From assembly GCA_041649635.1 (NCBI GenBank), contig JBAZMV010000002.1, forward strand, positions 186,001 through 250,000: a stretch of DNA of 64,000 bases, written 5' to 3'. This stretch comes from Dehalococcoidia bacterium (GTDB taxonomy: Bacteria; Chloroflexota; Dehalococcoidia; E44-bin15). Within the stretch, counting starts at the first letter, position 1, and each line of letters starts with the position of its first letter. Under the pieces are notes generated by a model. The model was not told where the DNA came from. It did no database searches and worked only from the letters and a program-made list of their open reading frames with translations. The position numbers were made by a program, and so were the translations under genes. Below are positions 7,659-16,132 of the stretch, in pieces.

Positions 7659-8444
7659 ATGGGTGATCAGCTAAAAGGCGGCATATCGGAACAGCTGGTT
7701 GAGGCGGCTGCGAATCTGGTTGTTGCTTCCAATAAGATTGTAGCATTTACCGGAACAGGTATAGCCAGCTCTACTCAGACCCAGCAGGTGAAAGCCTCAG
7801 TTAATCTAGGGGAGGATACATTCCCTAAATTTCAGGGCGATCCCGCCGCAAGGAAAAGAGGATGGCAGTTGTGGACCATGTTCCATATGATAGAGACTTC
7901 ACAACCCAATGCCGTTCATTATGCGATAGCAGAATTACTGAAACTGGGCAAGCTTGAATGCGTTATCACTCAGAATGTAGACGGCTTGCATCAGAAGACG
8001 GGGATACCTGACGACAAGCTGGTTGAGCTACACGGTTCATTGCGGTGGCTTAAGTGTATTAATTGCGGTCAGCGTTATCATATTATAGATATCGCAAAGA
8101 AGCTGGCGGAAGGACAAAGTGAGGAGTCCGTTTGTACGGATTGTGGCGGGAAGTTGAAGGCGGCGACCGTATCTTTCGGAGAGCCTCCCCTGACGGAGGA
8201 GGTCAGTAAGGCGGAGCGGTTTTCAAGGAATTGCGACCTGTTTATGCTGCTCGGGTCATCGCTGATGATATATCCTGCCGCGTATATGCCGGTCTATGCT
8301 GTTGAGTCCGGCGCGAAGCTCATGATAATTAACACGGGTACTTCTCATATAGATGATAAGGCTGATGTTTTTATTCAGGGAGACGTAGGCAAAGCTTTGT
8401 CGGCCATCATGGATAGGGTCAGAAATAAGGCAGGGGCTTCTTAG
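7659..8444 (+). CDS. Divergent sirtuin (Sir2-family NAD-dependent deacylase-like)
   Basis: A 261-residue Sir2-fold protein. Present: TQNVDGLHQKTG (104-115), catalytic-type His125 in ELHGS, four zinc cysteines C133, C136, C159 and C162, GSSLMIYPAA (199-208) and IINTGTSHID. The usual N-terminal NAD-binding block (GAGIS followed by GIPDFR) is altered: residues 31-38 read TGTGIASS and no PDFR motif follows; a ~25-residue unrelated stretch replaces it. Known sirtuins remove acyl groups from lysines using NAD. Here the cofactor loop change makes the activity uncertain. It lies 23 bp after the hydratase gene and before the CoA-transferase pair, hinting at control of, or by, acyl-CoA metabolism. Confidence 0.85.
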   Translation: MGDQLKGGISEQLVEAAANLVVASNKIVAFTGTGIASSTQTQQVKASVNLGEDTFPKFQGDPAARKRGWQLWTMFHMIETSQPNAVHYAIAELLKLGKLECVITQNVDGLHQKTGIPDDKLVELHGSLRWLKCINCGQRYHIIDIAKKLAEGQSEESVCTDCGGKLKAATVSFGEPPLTEEVSKAERFSRNCDLFMLLGSSLMIYPAAYMPVYAVESGAKLMIINTGTSHIDDKADVFIQGDVGKALSAIMDRVRNKAGAS

Positions 8445-8527
8445 AATATGTGTTATTTAAATTGCGACTGTAACAGATTGAATTAAAAGTAAGCAAGTCT
8501 AAATTTACAAGGAGGGAACTTAAAACA

Positions 8528-9265
8528 ATGGTAGACAAGTCTGTCGCAACAATACAGGAGGCGATAGCTGACATCCAAGATGGCGCTATAATAGCAATTC
8601 CTGGATTCTTTGTCGCGGGCGTGCCTAGAGCACTGCTAAGGGGGATAATAGAAAAAGGGGTCAAGCACTTGACACTCGCCTGCGGCTGTGGGGCCTTGGT
8701 TGGAGCGAGGGAAGAATGCGAACTACTAGTTAAAAATGAGCAGCTGGATAAAGTAATAGATTCGTATCCGCTCGATCGTTCAGCGAGTAAAGGCGCAAAT
8801 AATCCTTTTGAGCAGGCTGTCAGAGCGGGGAAGATAGAGGTGGAGATTTTTCCCATGGGTACTTTGGCAGAAAAGTATAGGGCGGCGGGCGCCGGCATTG
8901 CCGGTTTCTATACGCCGACTGGTGTCGGTACCGCTGTCGAAGGGACTATCACTAATATGCCGGATAATGGAAAAAAAGAGAAGAAGATGTTTGACGGCAG
9001 GGAATACATACTTGAGCTTGCTTTAAAGCCTGATTTCGCTTTCGTACATGCTTTCAAAGGAGACAAAGAAGGTAACCTCAGATATCGAAGGACGGCGAGA
9101 AATTTTAACCACGTTATGGCTGCATCGGCTAAGATTACCATAGCCGAAGTCGAGAATCTCGTGGAACCAGGGGATATGGATGTTGATGATATACATACGC
9201 CGGGTATCTATATTAAACGAATATTGCAGGTAGAACGTCCGAAATTTCATATCGGTATAGGTTAA
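8528..9265 (+). CDS. 3-oxoacid CoA-transferase family, subunit A
   Basis: A 245-residue alpha subunit of a class I CoA-transferase, which moves CoA between an acyl-CoA and a carboxylic acid. The N-terminal IAIPGFFVAGVPRALL (about 22-37) corresponds to the family signature, although the usual G-G-F reads G-F-F. GIAGFYTPTGVGTAVEG and YILELALKPDFAFVHAFKGD are typical of the middle. A strong Shine-Dalgarno AAGGAGGG lies at 8509-8516. Subunit B follows 14 bp downstream. Substrate may be acetoacetate, butyrate or another short oxoacid; not resolvable here. Confidence 0.88.
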   Translation: MVDKSVATIQEAIADIQDGAIIAIPGFFVAGVPRALLRGIIEKGVKHLTLACGCGALVGAREECELLVKNEQLDKVIDSYPLDRSASKGANNPFEQAVRAGKIEVEIFPMGTLAEKYRAAGAGIAGFYTPTGVGTAVEGTITNMPDNGKKEKKMFDGREYILELALKPDFAFVHAFKGDKEGNLRYRRTARNFNHVMAASAKITIAEVENLVEPGDMDVDDIHTPGIYIKRILQVERPKFHIGIG

Positions 9266-9279
9266 GAAGGGAGAAAATA

Positions 9280-9969
9280 ATGACCTCTGATAGCAAGATG
9301 AAGAAATTAGAAGGTATTCCTAGGGAGATGATTGCCCTGAGAGCCAGCAAAGAGTTGCAAGATGGCTGGTATGTCAATCTAGGCATAGGTATTCCTACTC
9401 TTATAAGTGACTGGATAGAGGGAAGGGATATAATACTTCAGGCTGAGATAGGTATGATTAAATGTGGTCCAATTGCCACAGGCGATGAGGCGGATCAGGA
9501 TTTAATTAATGCCAGTTCTCAACCGGTAACAATATTGCCGGGATCAGCCTGTTTCGATATTGCAGAGTCGTTTGCTATGATACGCGGCGGACATATGGAT
9601 GCTATTGTAGTTGGCGCCCTCCAGGTTTCAGAAAAAGGCGATTTAGCTGGATGGAACAACCCTGCCAGAGGGCTCACTATAGGCGTCATCGGCGGTTCAA
9701 TGGACCTTTGTGCTAACGCCAAAAAACTCATGGTTGCTATGGAGCATACAACGACTACCGGAGAGCCCAAAGTACTTAGTAAGTGTACCTATCCCCTGAC
9801 GGCAAAAGGCAGGGTTAATATGATCTTTACAGATCTGGCTGTTATGGAAGTTACTTCAAAAGGGCTAATATTAAAGGAAATAGCACCGGGAATCACTGTG
9901 GAACAATTGCAGTCGGTAACTGATGCGCCGCTGATCGTGGCACCTGACTTAAAAGAGATAGAATTCTAG
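9280..9969 (+). CDS. 3-oxoacid CoA-transferase family, subunit B
   Basis: A 229-residue beta subunit carrying the catalytic glutamate: the family E-N-G motif appears as A-E-I-G at residue 56, so the nucleophile is kept but the following Asn is changed to Ile. FDIAESFAMIRGGHMDAIVVG, GDLAGWNNPARG, GGSMDLC and CTYPLTAKGRVN follow in the standard order. GGGAG lies just upstream of the ATG. It forms the enzyme with subunit A. A bidirectional terminator sits 36 bp after the stop, closing the plus-strand operon that started at 6023. Confidence 0.88.
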   Translation: MTSDSKMKKLEGIPREMIALRASKELQDGWYVNLGIGIPTLISDWIEGRDIILQAEIGMIKCGPIATGDEADQDLINASSQPVTILPGSACFDIAESFAMIRGGHMDAIVVGALQVSEKGDLAGWNNPARGLTIGVIGGSMDLCANAKKLMVAMEHTTTTGEPKVLSKCTYPLTAKGRVNMIFTDLAVMEVTSKGLILKEIAPGITVEQLQSVTDAPLIVAPDLKEIEF

Positions 9970-10006
9970 ATAGAATCCATCAGTTCGATAGATTATCTAG
10001 AGATAG

Positions 10007-10037
10007 AAAAAGGCCTTCATATCGTGAAGGCCTTTTT
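10007..10037. terminator. Bidirectional intrinsic terminator
   Basis: A 13-bp perfect stem, AAAAAGGCCTTCA (10007-10019) with TGAAGGCCTTTTT (10025-10037), and a 5-base loop. The stem supplies a T-run on both strands. It sits between the convergent CoA-transferase operon and the FeS oxidoreductase gene. Confidence 0.9.
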
Positions 10038-10058
10038 AGTTTGTATTTGGAAGGTAGA

Positions 10059-12119
10059 TTATTTCTTCGGTTCGTCCTCTATCGCCAGCGCCACAAGTTC
10101 CGCAATATCGAGGGGCTTTATTTTCTCAGATGCTTCCTTTGCTTTTATCGCATCCTCGAACATCTGTAAGCAGAACGGGCATGCAGTGGCGATGGTGTCC
10201 GAGTTGGTTTCAAGAGCCTGATCGGCACGCATCTCGCTGATTCTTACGCCTGTCTTTTCCTCCATCCACATATGGCCGCCGCCGGCGCCGCAGCAGAAGC
10301 TCTTGCTGCCGTGTCTTGTCATCTCTTTGAATTGTACACCAGGCAGCGCATTTATTATCTTGCGCGGATCATCATAGACGGAATTGTGACGGCCTAAATA
10401 ACAGCCGTCATGGTAAGTAATCGCTTTATCCAGGTTGTTCTTAAGCGTGAGCCTGCCCTGGCTGATTAGTTCGGCAATAAATTGTGAGTGGTGGATGATT
10501 TCAAATTCGCCGCCGAACTGAGGATATTCATTCTTCAGACAATTATAGCCATGCGGACAAGTGACGACTATTCGCTTGACATTATATTTTTTAAAGGTTT
10601 CGATATTTTTCATCGCCTGCATCTGGAACAGGTATTCGTTGCCGATACGACGCGCGGGATCACCGCAGCAGCTTTCTTCCTCACCCAGGATACCGAAATT
10701 GACGTTCGCAGCCCTGAGTATTTTCCCGAAGGCCTTGGAGACCTTCATGTTCCTATCCTCAAGAGCGGCGGAGCATCCGACAAAGTATACGATTTCAACA
10801 TCGGAGTCGTTAGCTAAAAGCTTGCCTCCCTCGATATCGCCGCACCAATCCGTCCTGCAGGCGGTGGTGCCTTTGCAGGTATGTCCTCTCTCCTCGATGC
10901 ACCGCAGAGCCATCTCAGCCGTTTCCGGCATTTCGGCCTGGTCAAGCACGAGGTTTCGGCGCATATCGATTATCTTATTGATGTGCTCGATATATGCAGG
11001 ACAGGCCTCCTGGCAAGCTCTGCAGGTGGTACAGTCCCAGATGACATCATGCTTGATCACATCGCCGATCATCTGGGCGCCGGTGTCTCTGCCCTTACCC
11101 ATAAACTTATTTCTTAACATGCCGAAGATATCCGGACCTGAATCGTACCAGTGGTTCTTCAAATCTTGTATTACCTGTTTTGGAGAGAGCTCTTTGCCGC
11201 TTAGGTAAGCCGGGCAGTTGTCCTGGCAGCGGCCGCATCTTGTGCAGGCATCGAGGTCCATGAGTTGTTTCCATGTGAATCCCTCGATTTTGCTAACGCC
11301 GAACGTTTCGGCTGTCTCCAGGTCTACAGGCACAAGCGCGCCTTTAGGCCCCAGTGAACTGAAGAACACGTTTAGTGGGGTCAGCAAGATATGCTGCAAT
11401 CGTGAGCGGTTAACCATGACATATACCAGGAATACAAATGCAGGAAGTGTATGCAACACCGCTCTGTGCCAGACGAATACTTCGTTAAATGATTGTGTGT
11501 CAAAAGTCGGGAGCATCTTGGAGAAAAGATATCCGACCGGCGCCCATGTCGCCCAATCTGTCGGGTCTATCCCGCCAGCCGCGATGCGATAGCCCTTGGC
11601 CATGAATCCCGTGATTAAGATAATGAAAACCCAGATGTATATCAGTGTATCGTCCGGCTTCGTATCGAGCCGTGAAGGTTTTGCGATATATCTGCGGTAT
11701 ATGGCCAGAAGACCGCCGACTATCATCATTACGGCGCCGATCTCGGAGATGAGGGAGGCAAACAGGAAGACAGCCTGAGGCGGGCTGCTCAGGTCAACGG
11801 CGTACGAGAAAGGCCGTATAATTTTACCGAGGAGGAACAACGCGGTACCCCAGAATATCAACAGGTGCATTATTCCGGGATAGGGCTCTTTTATAATCTT
11901 CATATGTGCGAAGATCTCTTTTAAGACCAGCATTATTCTTGTGGGGATCTGGTCAAACCGATTCTCTTTTCCGCCCATACGTAAAAGCTGGTAATGACGG
12001 AATAAACCGAAAACAAATACTGCAGCAATAGCAAGTAAGCATATCGATGTTCCGATAATTACCGGCTTGTAGATATTCTCTATATATACACTTTGATTTA
12101 TCCAGAAAAGATCACCCAA
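10059..12119 (-). CDS. Membrane FeS oxidoreductase, ETF:quinone oxidoreductase (EMO)-like
   Basis: A 686-residue protein with about six N-terminal membrane helices (residues 15-245, NarI/cytochrome-b-like, His-containing), two 4Fe-4S motifs (CTRCGRCQDNCPA at 292-304, CTTCRACQEACPA at 363-375) and two CCG domains (SCCGD at 483-487, FCCGAGGG at 608-615, with partner Cys 521, 573, 647, 650). This architecture is that of HdrD-like proteins proposed to pass electrons between electron-transfer flavoprotein and menaquinone during fatty-acid oxidation. It is the last gene of the minus-strand respiratory locus, 92 bp after the small membrane gene. Direction of electron flow is inferred. Confidence 0.85.
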   Translation of the reverse strand: MGDLFWINQSVYIENIYKPVIIGTSICLLAIAAVFVFGLFRHYQLLRMGGKENRFDQIPTRIMLVLKEIFAHMKIIKEPYPGIMHLLIFWGTALFLLGKIIRPFSYAVDLSSPPQAVFLFASLISEIGAVMMIVGGLLAIYRRYIAKPSRLDTKPDDTLIYIWVFIILITGFMAKGYRIAAGGIDPTDWATWAPVGYLFSKMLPTFDTQSFNEVFVWHRAVLHTLPAFVFLVYVMVNRSRLQHILLTPLNVFFSSLGPKGALVPVDLETAETFGVSKIEGFTWKQLMDLDACTRCGRCQDNCPAYLSGKELSPKQVIQDLKNHWYDSGPDIFGMLRNKFMGKGRDTGAQMIGDVIKHDVIWDCTTCRACQEACPAYIEHINKIIDMRRNLVLDQAEMPETAEMALRCIEERGHTCKGTTACRTDWCGDIEGGKLLANDSDVEIVYFVGCSAALEDRNMKVSKAFGKILRAANVNFGILGEEESCCGDPARRIGNEYLFQMQAMKNIETFKKYNVKRIVVTCPHGYNCLKNEYPQFGGEFEIIHHSQFIAELISQGRLTLKNNLDKAITYHDGCYLGRHNSVYDDPRKIINALPGVQFKEMTRHGSKSFCCGAGGGHMWMEEKTGVRISEMRADQALETNSDTIATACPFCLQMFEDAIKAKEASEKIKPLDIAELVALAIEDEPKK

Positions 12120-12211
12120 TGCGGTCCCCCTGATTCAACTTCATATCTTCATTCATGAATTTTATGACCTTCGACAGATTATCTCATTAGTAAAGTTTCA
12201 CTGTGCATATG

Positions 12212-12436
12212 CTAAATCTCAGGATAGAAAGTAAACAGGTGTGAGAATAGAAAAACCAGAAACAAACATCCGGCTGCAGCGATAAAGAGCGTTACTAGCT
12301 TGTTATGCTGCTGTTTAATACCAAGGTCAAAAAGTATCAACCTTACTCCTGCCAAAATTGAATAAAACACTATTCCCAATAATCCTACTTCAATCAAAAC
12401 GGCTATTACTCTAAGAAATGTATCCATCTTTTTCAC
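12212..12436 (-). CDS. Small two-helix membrane protein
   Basis: A 74-residue hydrophobic protein with two predicted membrane helices (about residues 8-35 and 45-68) joined by the polar loop KQQHNKL. It begins as GTG at 12436, immediately after the stop of the FeS mosaic protein, so translation is probably coupled; an in-frame ATG at 12427 is the alternative start. I do not recognise a family. Its position between the FeS mosaic protein and the membrane oxidoreductase suggests an anchor or assembly subunit of that complex. Confidence 0.6.
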   Translation of the reverse strand: MKKMDTFLRVIAVLIEVGLLGIVFYSILAGVRLILFDLGIKQQHNKLVTLFIAAAGCLFLVFLFSHLFTFYPEI

Positions 12437-14035
12437 TCATCTCTTTTGTTGAATTACCACTCTACATGACGGACAGTATTCAGTCCATTCAGCGTCTGAG
12501 ACCCCTGAGTCCTCCAACTTGCGTTTCAGTGCATCGACCATCGATTTCGATGCGTAAGGTTTATTACAATTGCGACAATGTATGAATTCATTCTCAAATA
12601 TAGTTTCCCCGACGTTGCTTAACCTGGCGAAATCGAGTGCTTTACTAACCTTCATGCATTCCTCGGGGCATTTGTTCACGCAAAGGTTGCAGGCAATACA
12701 TTTATCATGATTAAAGATCAGTTTAAAAGTAGGCGGATCGCCTGACGTTCGAGTTGATATAGCACCTGTAGGACAGTTCTGTGCGCAAACATTACAGCCA
12801 GTGCAGCGTGCCGAATCGATAGTTACAATTTCGAAAGGCACGTCTTCGCCTGATAACATGTCTTCGTTTGTAATTCGGAGCTTTGAATCCATCTCCTTGA
12901 TAATAGCGGCCAGATTGTACATGCCTTCAAAAGTCATTGAACCTGGCGCAGACTTAAATTGTGTATGTCCTGATGCTACTACATAGTTGGTAAACTGGCG
13001 CAGATTGCCATTCAGCTCAATATCGACCTTATTTATACATTTGATACGGTTCTTATCTATTCCCCAGCGGTCGAGTAATTGCTGTACGAAATTGATAGTA
13101 TTAGCTAAAGATTGCCGAGGCGTTTTATTGATGCAGCATTCTTCATCGTGAATAAGCGCTATGCCGTCGGCACCCATGTTAAAGGCGTTTAACAGCAGTA
13201 AAGGTGAGACGATTGACAGGGAAGGCACTTTAATGGTGAATATGCTGGGCGGGCAGTTTTTTATATCGGTATCGTCATTGTCAAAGCACGATTGACAGAA
13301 GATTGCTATTATTCTATATGGAAGCTCAGCGCGATTGGAAAGCAGTGCTTCGATTTCCCGTTCCAGTTCCACTGTGGAATATCCCGGATAAGATATCGCT
13401 CCTCTGGGGCATGCATTAACGCAGGCGCCGCAGCCGGTGCAAGAAGATTTATCGATTTGTAGTGCGTTATAGGAAGACGCTATTGCTCCGGCAGGACAAA
13501 TATCCGCGCATAGTTTACATGAATCTCCCAGACAATCATCTTGTAAAATGGCCGGTATTACTTCATACCGCGGCAACAGCGAAGTTGCCAGATTCCGTCG
13601 AGTGATCTCGGTTTTGGAAAGAGAGAAACATAACTTTAGGTTCTCCTGAGAAATGTCACCGCATGTAGAAGCTTTTGAAATCTGTGACGCCAGAAGGAGT
13701 TTGATCCTATCCGATATTTCGGCATCCGAAAAGTCGGAGGATAATTCGCTCAGTATATTTAAAACTTTTGTGAAGCAAAGGCTGCTGTCGTCAACATCGA
13801 CATCTTGCCAGAAGTTAGCTTTGTTCCGTATCTTGTCGCAAGCTCCTATTACTACAGGACGGATATTAACGCTATCCATGAGGAGGCGCAGTTCATGGCG
13901 TTTGCAGAGATTGTTGCCTGTAATTACTTCTAGACTCGGATCAGTATCATGAATAAAATGGCTCAACTCTTGTAGAGATATTCTTCTCTCAAGAGCTCCG
14001 TTACATTCACACAAAATAACTCCGCACCCAGACAC
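12437..14035 (-). CDS. Mosaic FeS electron-transfer protein (HdrA-N/ferredoxin/MvhD/ferredoxin/Zn ribbon)
   Basis: A 532-residue cytoplasmic protein of unusual build. Residues 1-70 (CGVILCECNG at the start) resemble the N-terminus of HdrA. Residues 168-209 hold two 4Fe-4S motifs (CLGDSCKLCADICP, CTGCGACVNACP). Residues 240-335 resemble MvhD, the delta subunit linking hydrogenase to heterodisulfide reductase (IAIFCQSCF, then ECC). Residues 411-456 hold two more 4Fe-4S motifs. C487, C490, C521 and C524 form a terminal zinc ribbon. The start is GTG. No flavin or hydrogenase domain is visible. It probably wires cytoplasmic electron carriers to the NrfD/molybdoenzyme module encoded upstream. Confidence 0.75.
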   Translation of the reverse strand: MSGCGVILCECNGALERRISLQELSHFIHDTDPSLEVITGNNLCKRHELRLLMDSVNIRPVVIGACDKIRNKANFWQDVDVDDSSLCFTKVLNILSELSSDFSDAEISDRIKLLLASQISKASTCGDISQENLKLCFSLSKTEITRRNLATSLLPRYEVIPAILQDDCLGDSCKLCADICPAGAIASSYNALQIDKSSCTGCGACVNACPRGAISYPGYSTVELEREIEALLSNRAELPYRIIAIFCQSCFDNDDTDIKNCPPSIFTIKVPSLSIVSPLLLLNAFNMGADGIALIHDEECCINKTPRQSLANTINFVQQLLDRWGIDKNRIKCINKVDIELNGNLRQFTNYVVASGHTQFKSAPGSMTFEGMYNLAAIIKEMDSKLRITNEDMLSGEDVPFEIVTIDSARCTGCNVCAQNCPTGAISTRTSGDPPTFKLIFNHDKCIACNLCVNKCPEECMKVSKALDFARLSNVGETIFENEFIHCRNCNKPYASKSMVDALKRKLEDSGVSDAEWTEYCPSCRVVIQQKR

Positions 14036-14081
14036 TGCAACCTACTTTATTCTACGTCCTTTTCTTATTAAATATCCTATA

Positions 14082-15428
14082 CTATGATGATTTATTCTCA
14101 TCAGGATTTGCATGTGTATTTTCTGACGGAGCATCCGTCTTTGCAGCTTCCTCGGTTTTTTGAGGAGCGTCCGCTGCCGAAGATTCCGCTGCTTTCGGAG
14201 AAGCTTCTGTCTTTAATGGTTCTTCAGCTTTTGGAGGGGCCAGCTTAGCAGCTTCAGCTGCCAGCTCCTCGGCTGTCTTTTCCGGTAAGGCTTTTAGGAA
14301 TTTCAAGCCCAACAAGAATAATAAACCTACCATTGTGAAAATACCAAGAGTGATTCCCATTTCCACGGGTGTTATGGCAAAAGTTCCCACTGCTCCGTAT
14401 ACTCCCTCTATGTGGCCGGGATAGTAGTGCTGAGGGAAGGCTGCTTGTGAAATAACCAGGAAGTATCTCTCAAAGAATATACCTATGACTACGGATACAG
14501 AAGCTATAAATATCCAATTAACCGTCCTGAGTTTTTTATTAAAGAGAATTATCAATGGTAATACAACAACAAGGCCGATTTGCAGAACCCAGAATATCCA
14601 GGCATATTGACCGGTCAAGCTAAACATGACGGCCGCTCTTTCAGGTGAATATAAGTGAGTCATTTTATCCAGGAATATGAGCAGAGCTAATATACAGATA
14701 AACATAATTAATAAACGGCTTAAAGATACAACCATATCTTTACGTAGATCGCGGCCGGTGAATTTCATTGTCAGTACAAGTACTACTATTAGAAGAGCCA
14801 AGCCGGAGGTGATAGCGCACGTTAGAAACTCTAATGGCTTTATTGGAGTGAACCAGGCTTCCCGGGCGGCCATAAAACCAAAGATGGCTCCTGTCCCCAT
14901 ATGCACCAAGGCAGCCCATCCTATAGCGAGAATGCCCCATCTCTTCATCCATGCCTTGTTGCCTGAAAGGATGATACCCAGGTATGCAATGCTGATTATG
15001 AAATAGCCGCTGTACAAAATGCCGTTGATAGCGAACATGGATGTCATGTTGTTCCAGTAGAAGAACATGAACAGGCGCCAGAAGTTCTCCGGCCTGCCCA
15101 GGTCTATCGCGATGCCGATCAATGCGCCGAATATCAATACGATTGCCAGCAGAACGGCCATTCTGCCGATAGGCTTGTATTTCTCCTGTCCGAATACATA
15201 TACAAGGGTCGAGAGTATCAATGAACCGGCGCTTAGTCCAATGAAATAGATGGTGAGCACTATGGGAAAACCCCATGGAATTACATTGCTGCTGCCGAAT
15301 AGATAATGGCCTTTATAGTATGAAATGCCGTAACAGATCAGGCCTAACAGGAATAATCCGGCGAGAACGCCTACAGCGATCTTATAGTTCTTGGAATGAC
15401 CTTCTACGGATACAAAATTCAGTTCCAC
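14082..15428 (-). CDS. NrfD/PsrC-type membrane quinone-interacting subunit
   Basis: A 448-residue membrane protein with about nine to ten helices and the NrfD/PsrC pattern (FPIVLTIYFIGLSAGSLILS near residues 55-74; DLGRPENFWRLFMFFYWN at about 109-126). Such subunits exchange electrons or protons with menaquinone for a molybdoenzyme. Residues ~381-448 form a hydrophilic tail of Ala, Lys, Glu and Pro (AEELAAEAAKLAPPKAEE and similar), which is not usual for the family. It follows the ferredoxin subunit by 9 bp. Similar subunits occur in polysulfide, tetrathionate and sulfite enzymes and in alternative complex III. Confidence 0.88.
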   Translation of the reverse strand: MELNFVSVEGHSKNYKIAVGVLAGLFLLGLICYGISYYKGHYLFGSSNVIPWGFPIVLTIYFIGLSAGSLILSTLVYVFGQEKYKPIGRMAVLLAIVLIFGALIGIAIDLGRPENFWRLFMFFYWNNMTSMFAINGILYSGYFIISIAYLGIILSGNKAWMKRWGILAIGWAALVHMGTGAIFGFMAAREAWFTPIKPLEFLTCAITSGLALLIVVLVLTMKFTGRDLRKDMVVSLSRLLIMFICILALLIFLDKMTHLYSPERAAVMFSLTGQYAWIFWVLQIGLVVVLPLIILFNKKLRTVNWIFIASVSVVIGIFFERYFLVISQAAFPQHYYPGHIEGVYGAVGTFAITPVEMGITLGIFTMVGLLFLLGLKFLKALPEKTAEELAAEAAKLAPPKAEEPLKTEASPKAAESSAADAPQKTEEAAKTDAPSENTHANPDENKSS

Positions 15429-15437
15429 AGATTCACC

Positions 15438-16124
15438 TTACTTAGTTAAATAATGTACTTTGGGCTGAGTGCCCATAGCCTCTCGAAGTATTATTGAAGT
15501 TCTGTTTGATAGTAATTTCGATACTTCGCTGTCGGGATTGTCTAAATCACCGAATGTCCTGGCATGGGCCGGACACGCCTCAACACATGCAGGTACAACC
15601 TCGGTACCAATCTCTTGTCCATCCATCAATGCTTTTTCAATTCGATGGAAACAGAAAGTGCATTTCTCAACCATTCCGTGTGCCCTGTGAGGAAAAGGCC
15701 AGTTTCCTATTAAATCCCTTCTTAAAGGCGGATCAATCCGATTATACTGTACATCCTCTTGCTCTTTATAATTGTAAGCCCTGGCGCCGTACGGGCAGGC
15801 AACCATGCAGTATTTGCATCCAATGCATCTTCGGAAATTCTGCATGACGATTCCGTCGTTTCGACGATAGGTTGCTTTACAGGGACATACCATTACGCAG
15901 GCAGGATTGTCGCAGTGCATGCAGGGCATCGGAACCATTTCGACCTTTGCTGTAGGATATTCGCCTTCACTGGCTGCGATTACTTTGTGCCAATATGGAT
16001 CCTGCCTATGAATCTGCTCCTCAAGCGAACCATGCGGCACATTATTTTCTTCCTTACAGGCTATTGTGCATTCCTGGCAGCCGGTGCACTTATCCAGGTC
16101 TATTATCATTCCCCATCTTGCCAT
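15438..16124 (-). CDS. 4Fe-4S ferredoxin subunit (PsrB/NrfC/TtrB-like)
   Basis: A 228-residue ferredoxin with four [4Fe-4S] cluster motifs: CTGCQECTIAC (13-23), CMHCDNPACVMVCP, CIGCKYCMVACP and the split CTFC...CVEACP. It links the catalytic molybdoenzyme to the NrfD subunit and would sit on the outer face of the membrane with it. There is no signal peptide; partners of this class are normally carried by the Tat signal of the catalytic subunit, which is present here. It begins 8 bp after the molybdoenzyme gene. Confidence 0.92.
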   Translation of the reverse strand: MARWGMIIDLDKCTGCQECTIACKEENNVPHGSLEEQIHRQDPYWHKVIAASEGEYPTAKVEMVPMPCMHCDNPACVMVCPCKATYRRNDGIVMQNFRRCIGCKYCMVACPYGARAYNYKEQEDVQYNRIDPPLRRDLIGNWPFPHRAHGMVEKCTFCFHRIEKALMDGQEIGTEVVPACVEACPAHARTFGDLDNPDSEVSKLLSNRTSIILREAMGTQPKVHYLTK

Positions 16125-16132
16125 TTAGCGCC

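Noticed and set aside
10007..10037. Perfect hairpin considered as a site-specific recombination site
   Set aside because: Placement between convergent stops and T-runs on both strands fit a terminator fully.
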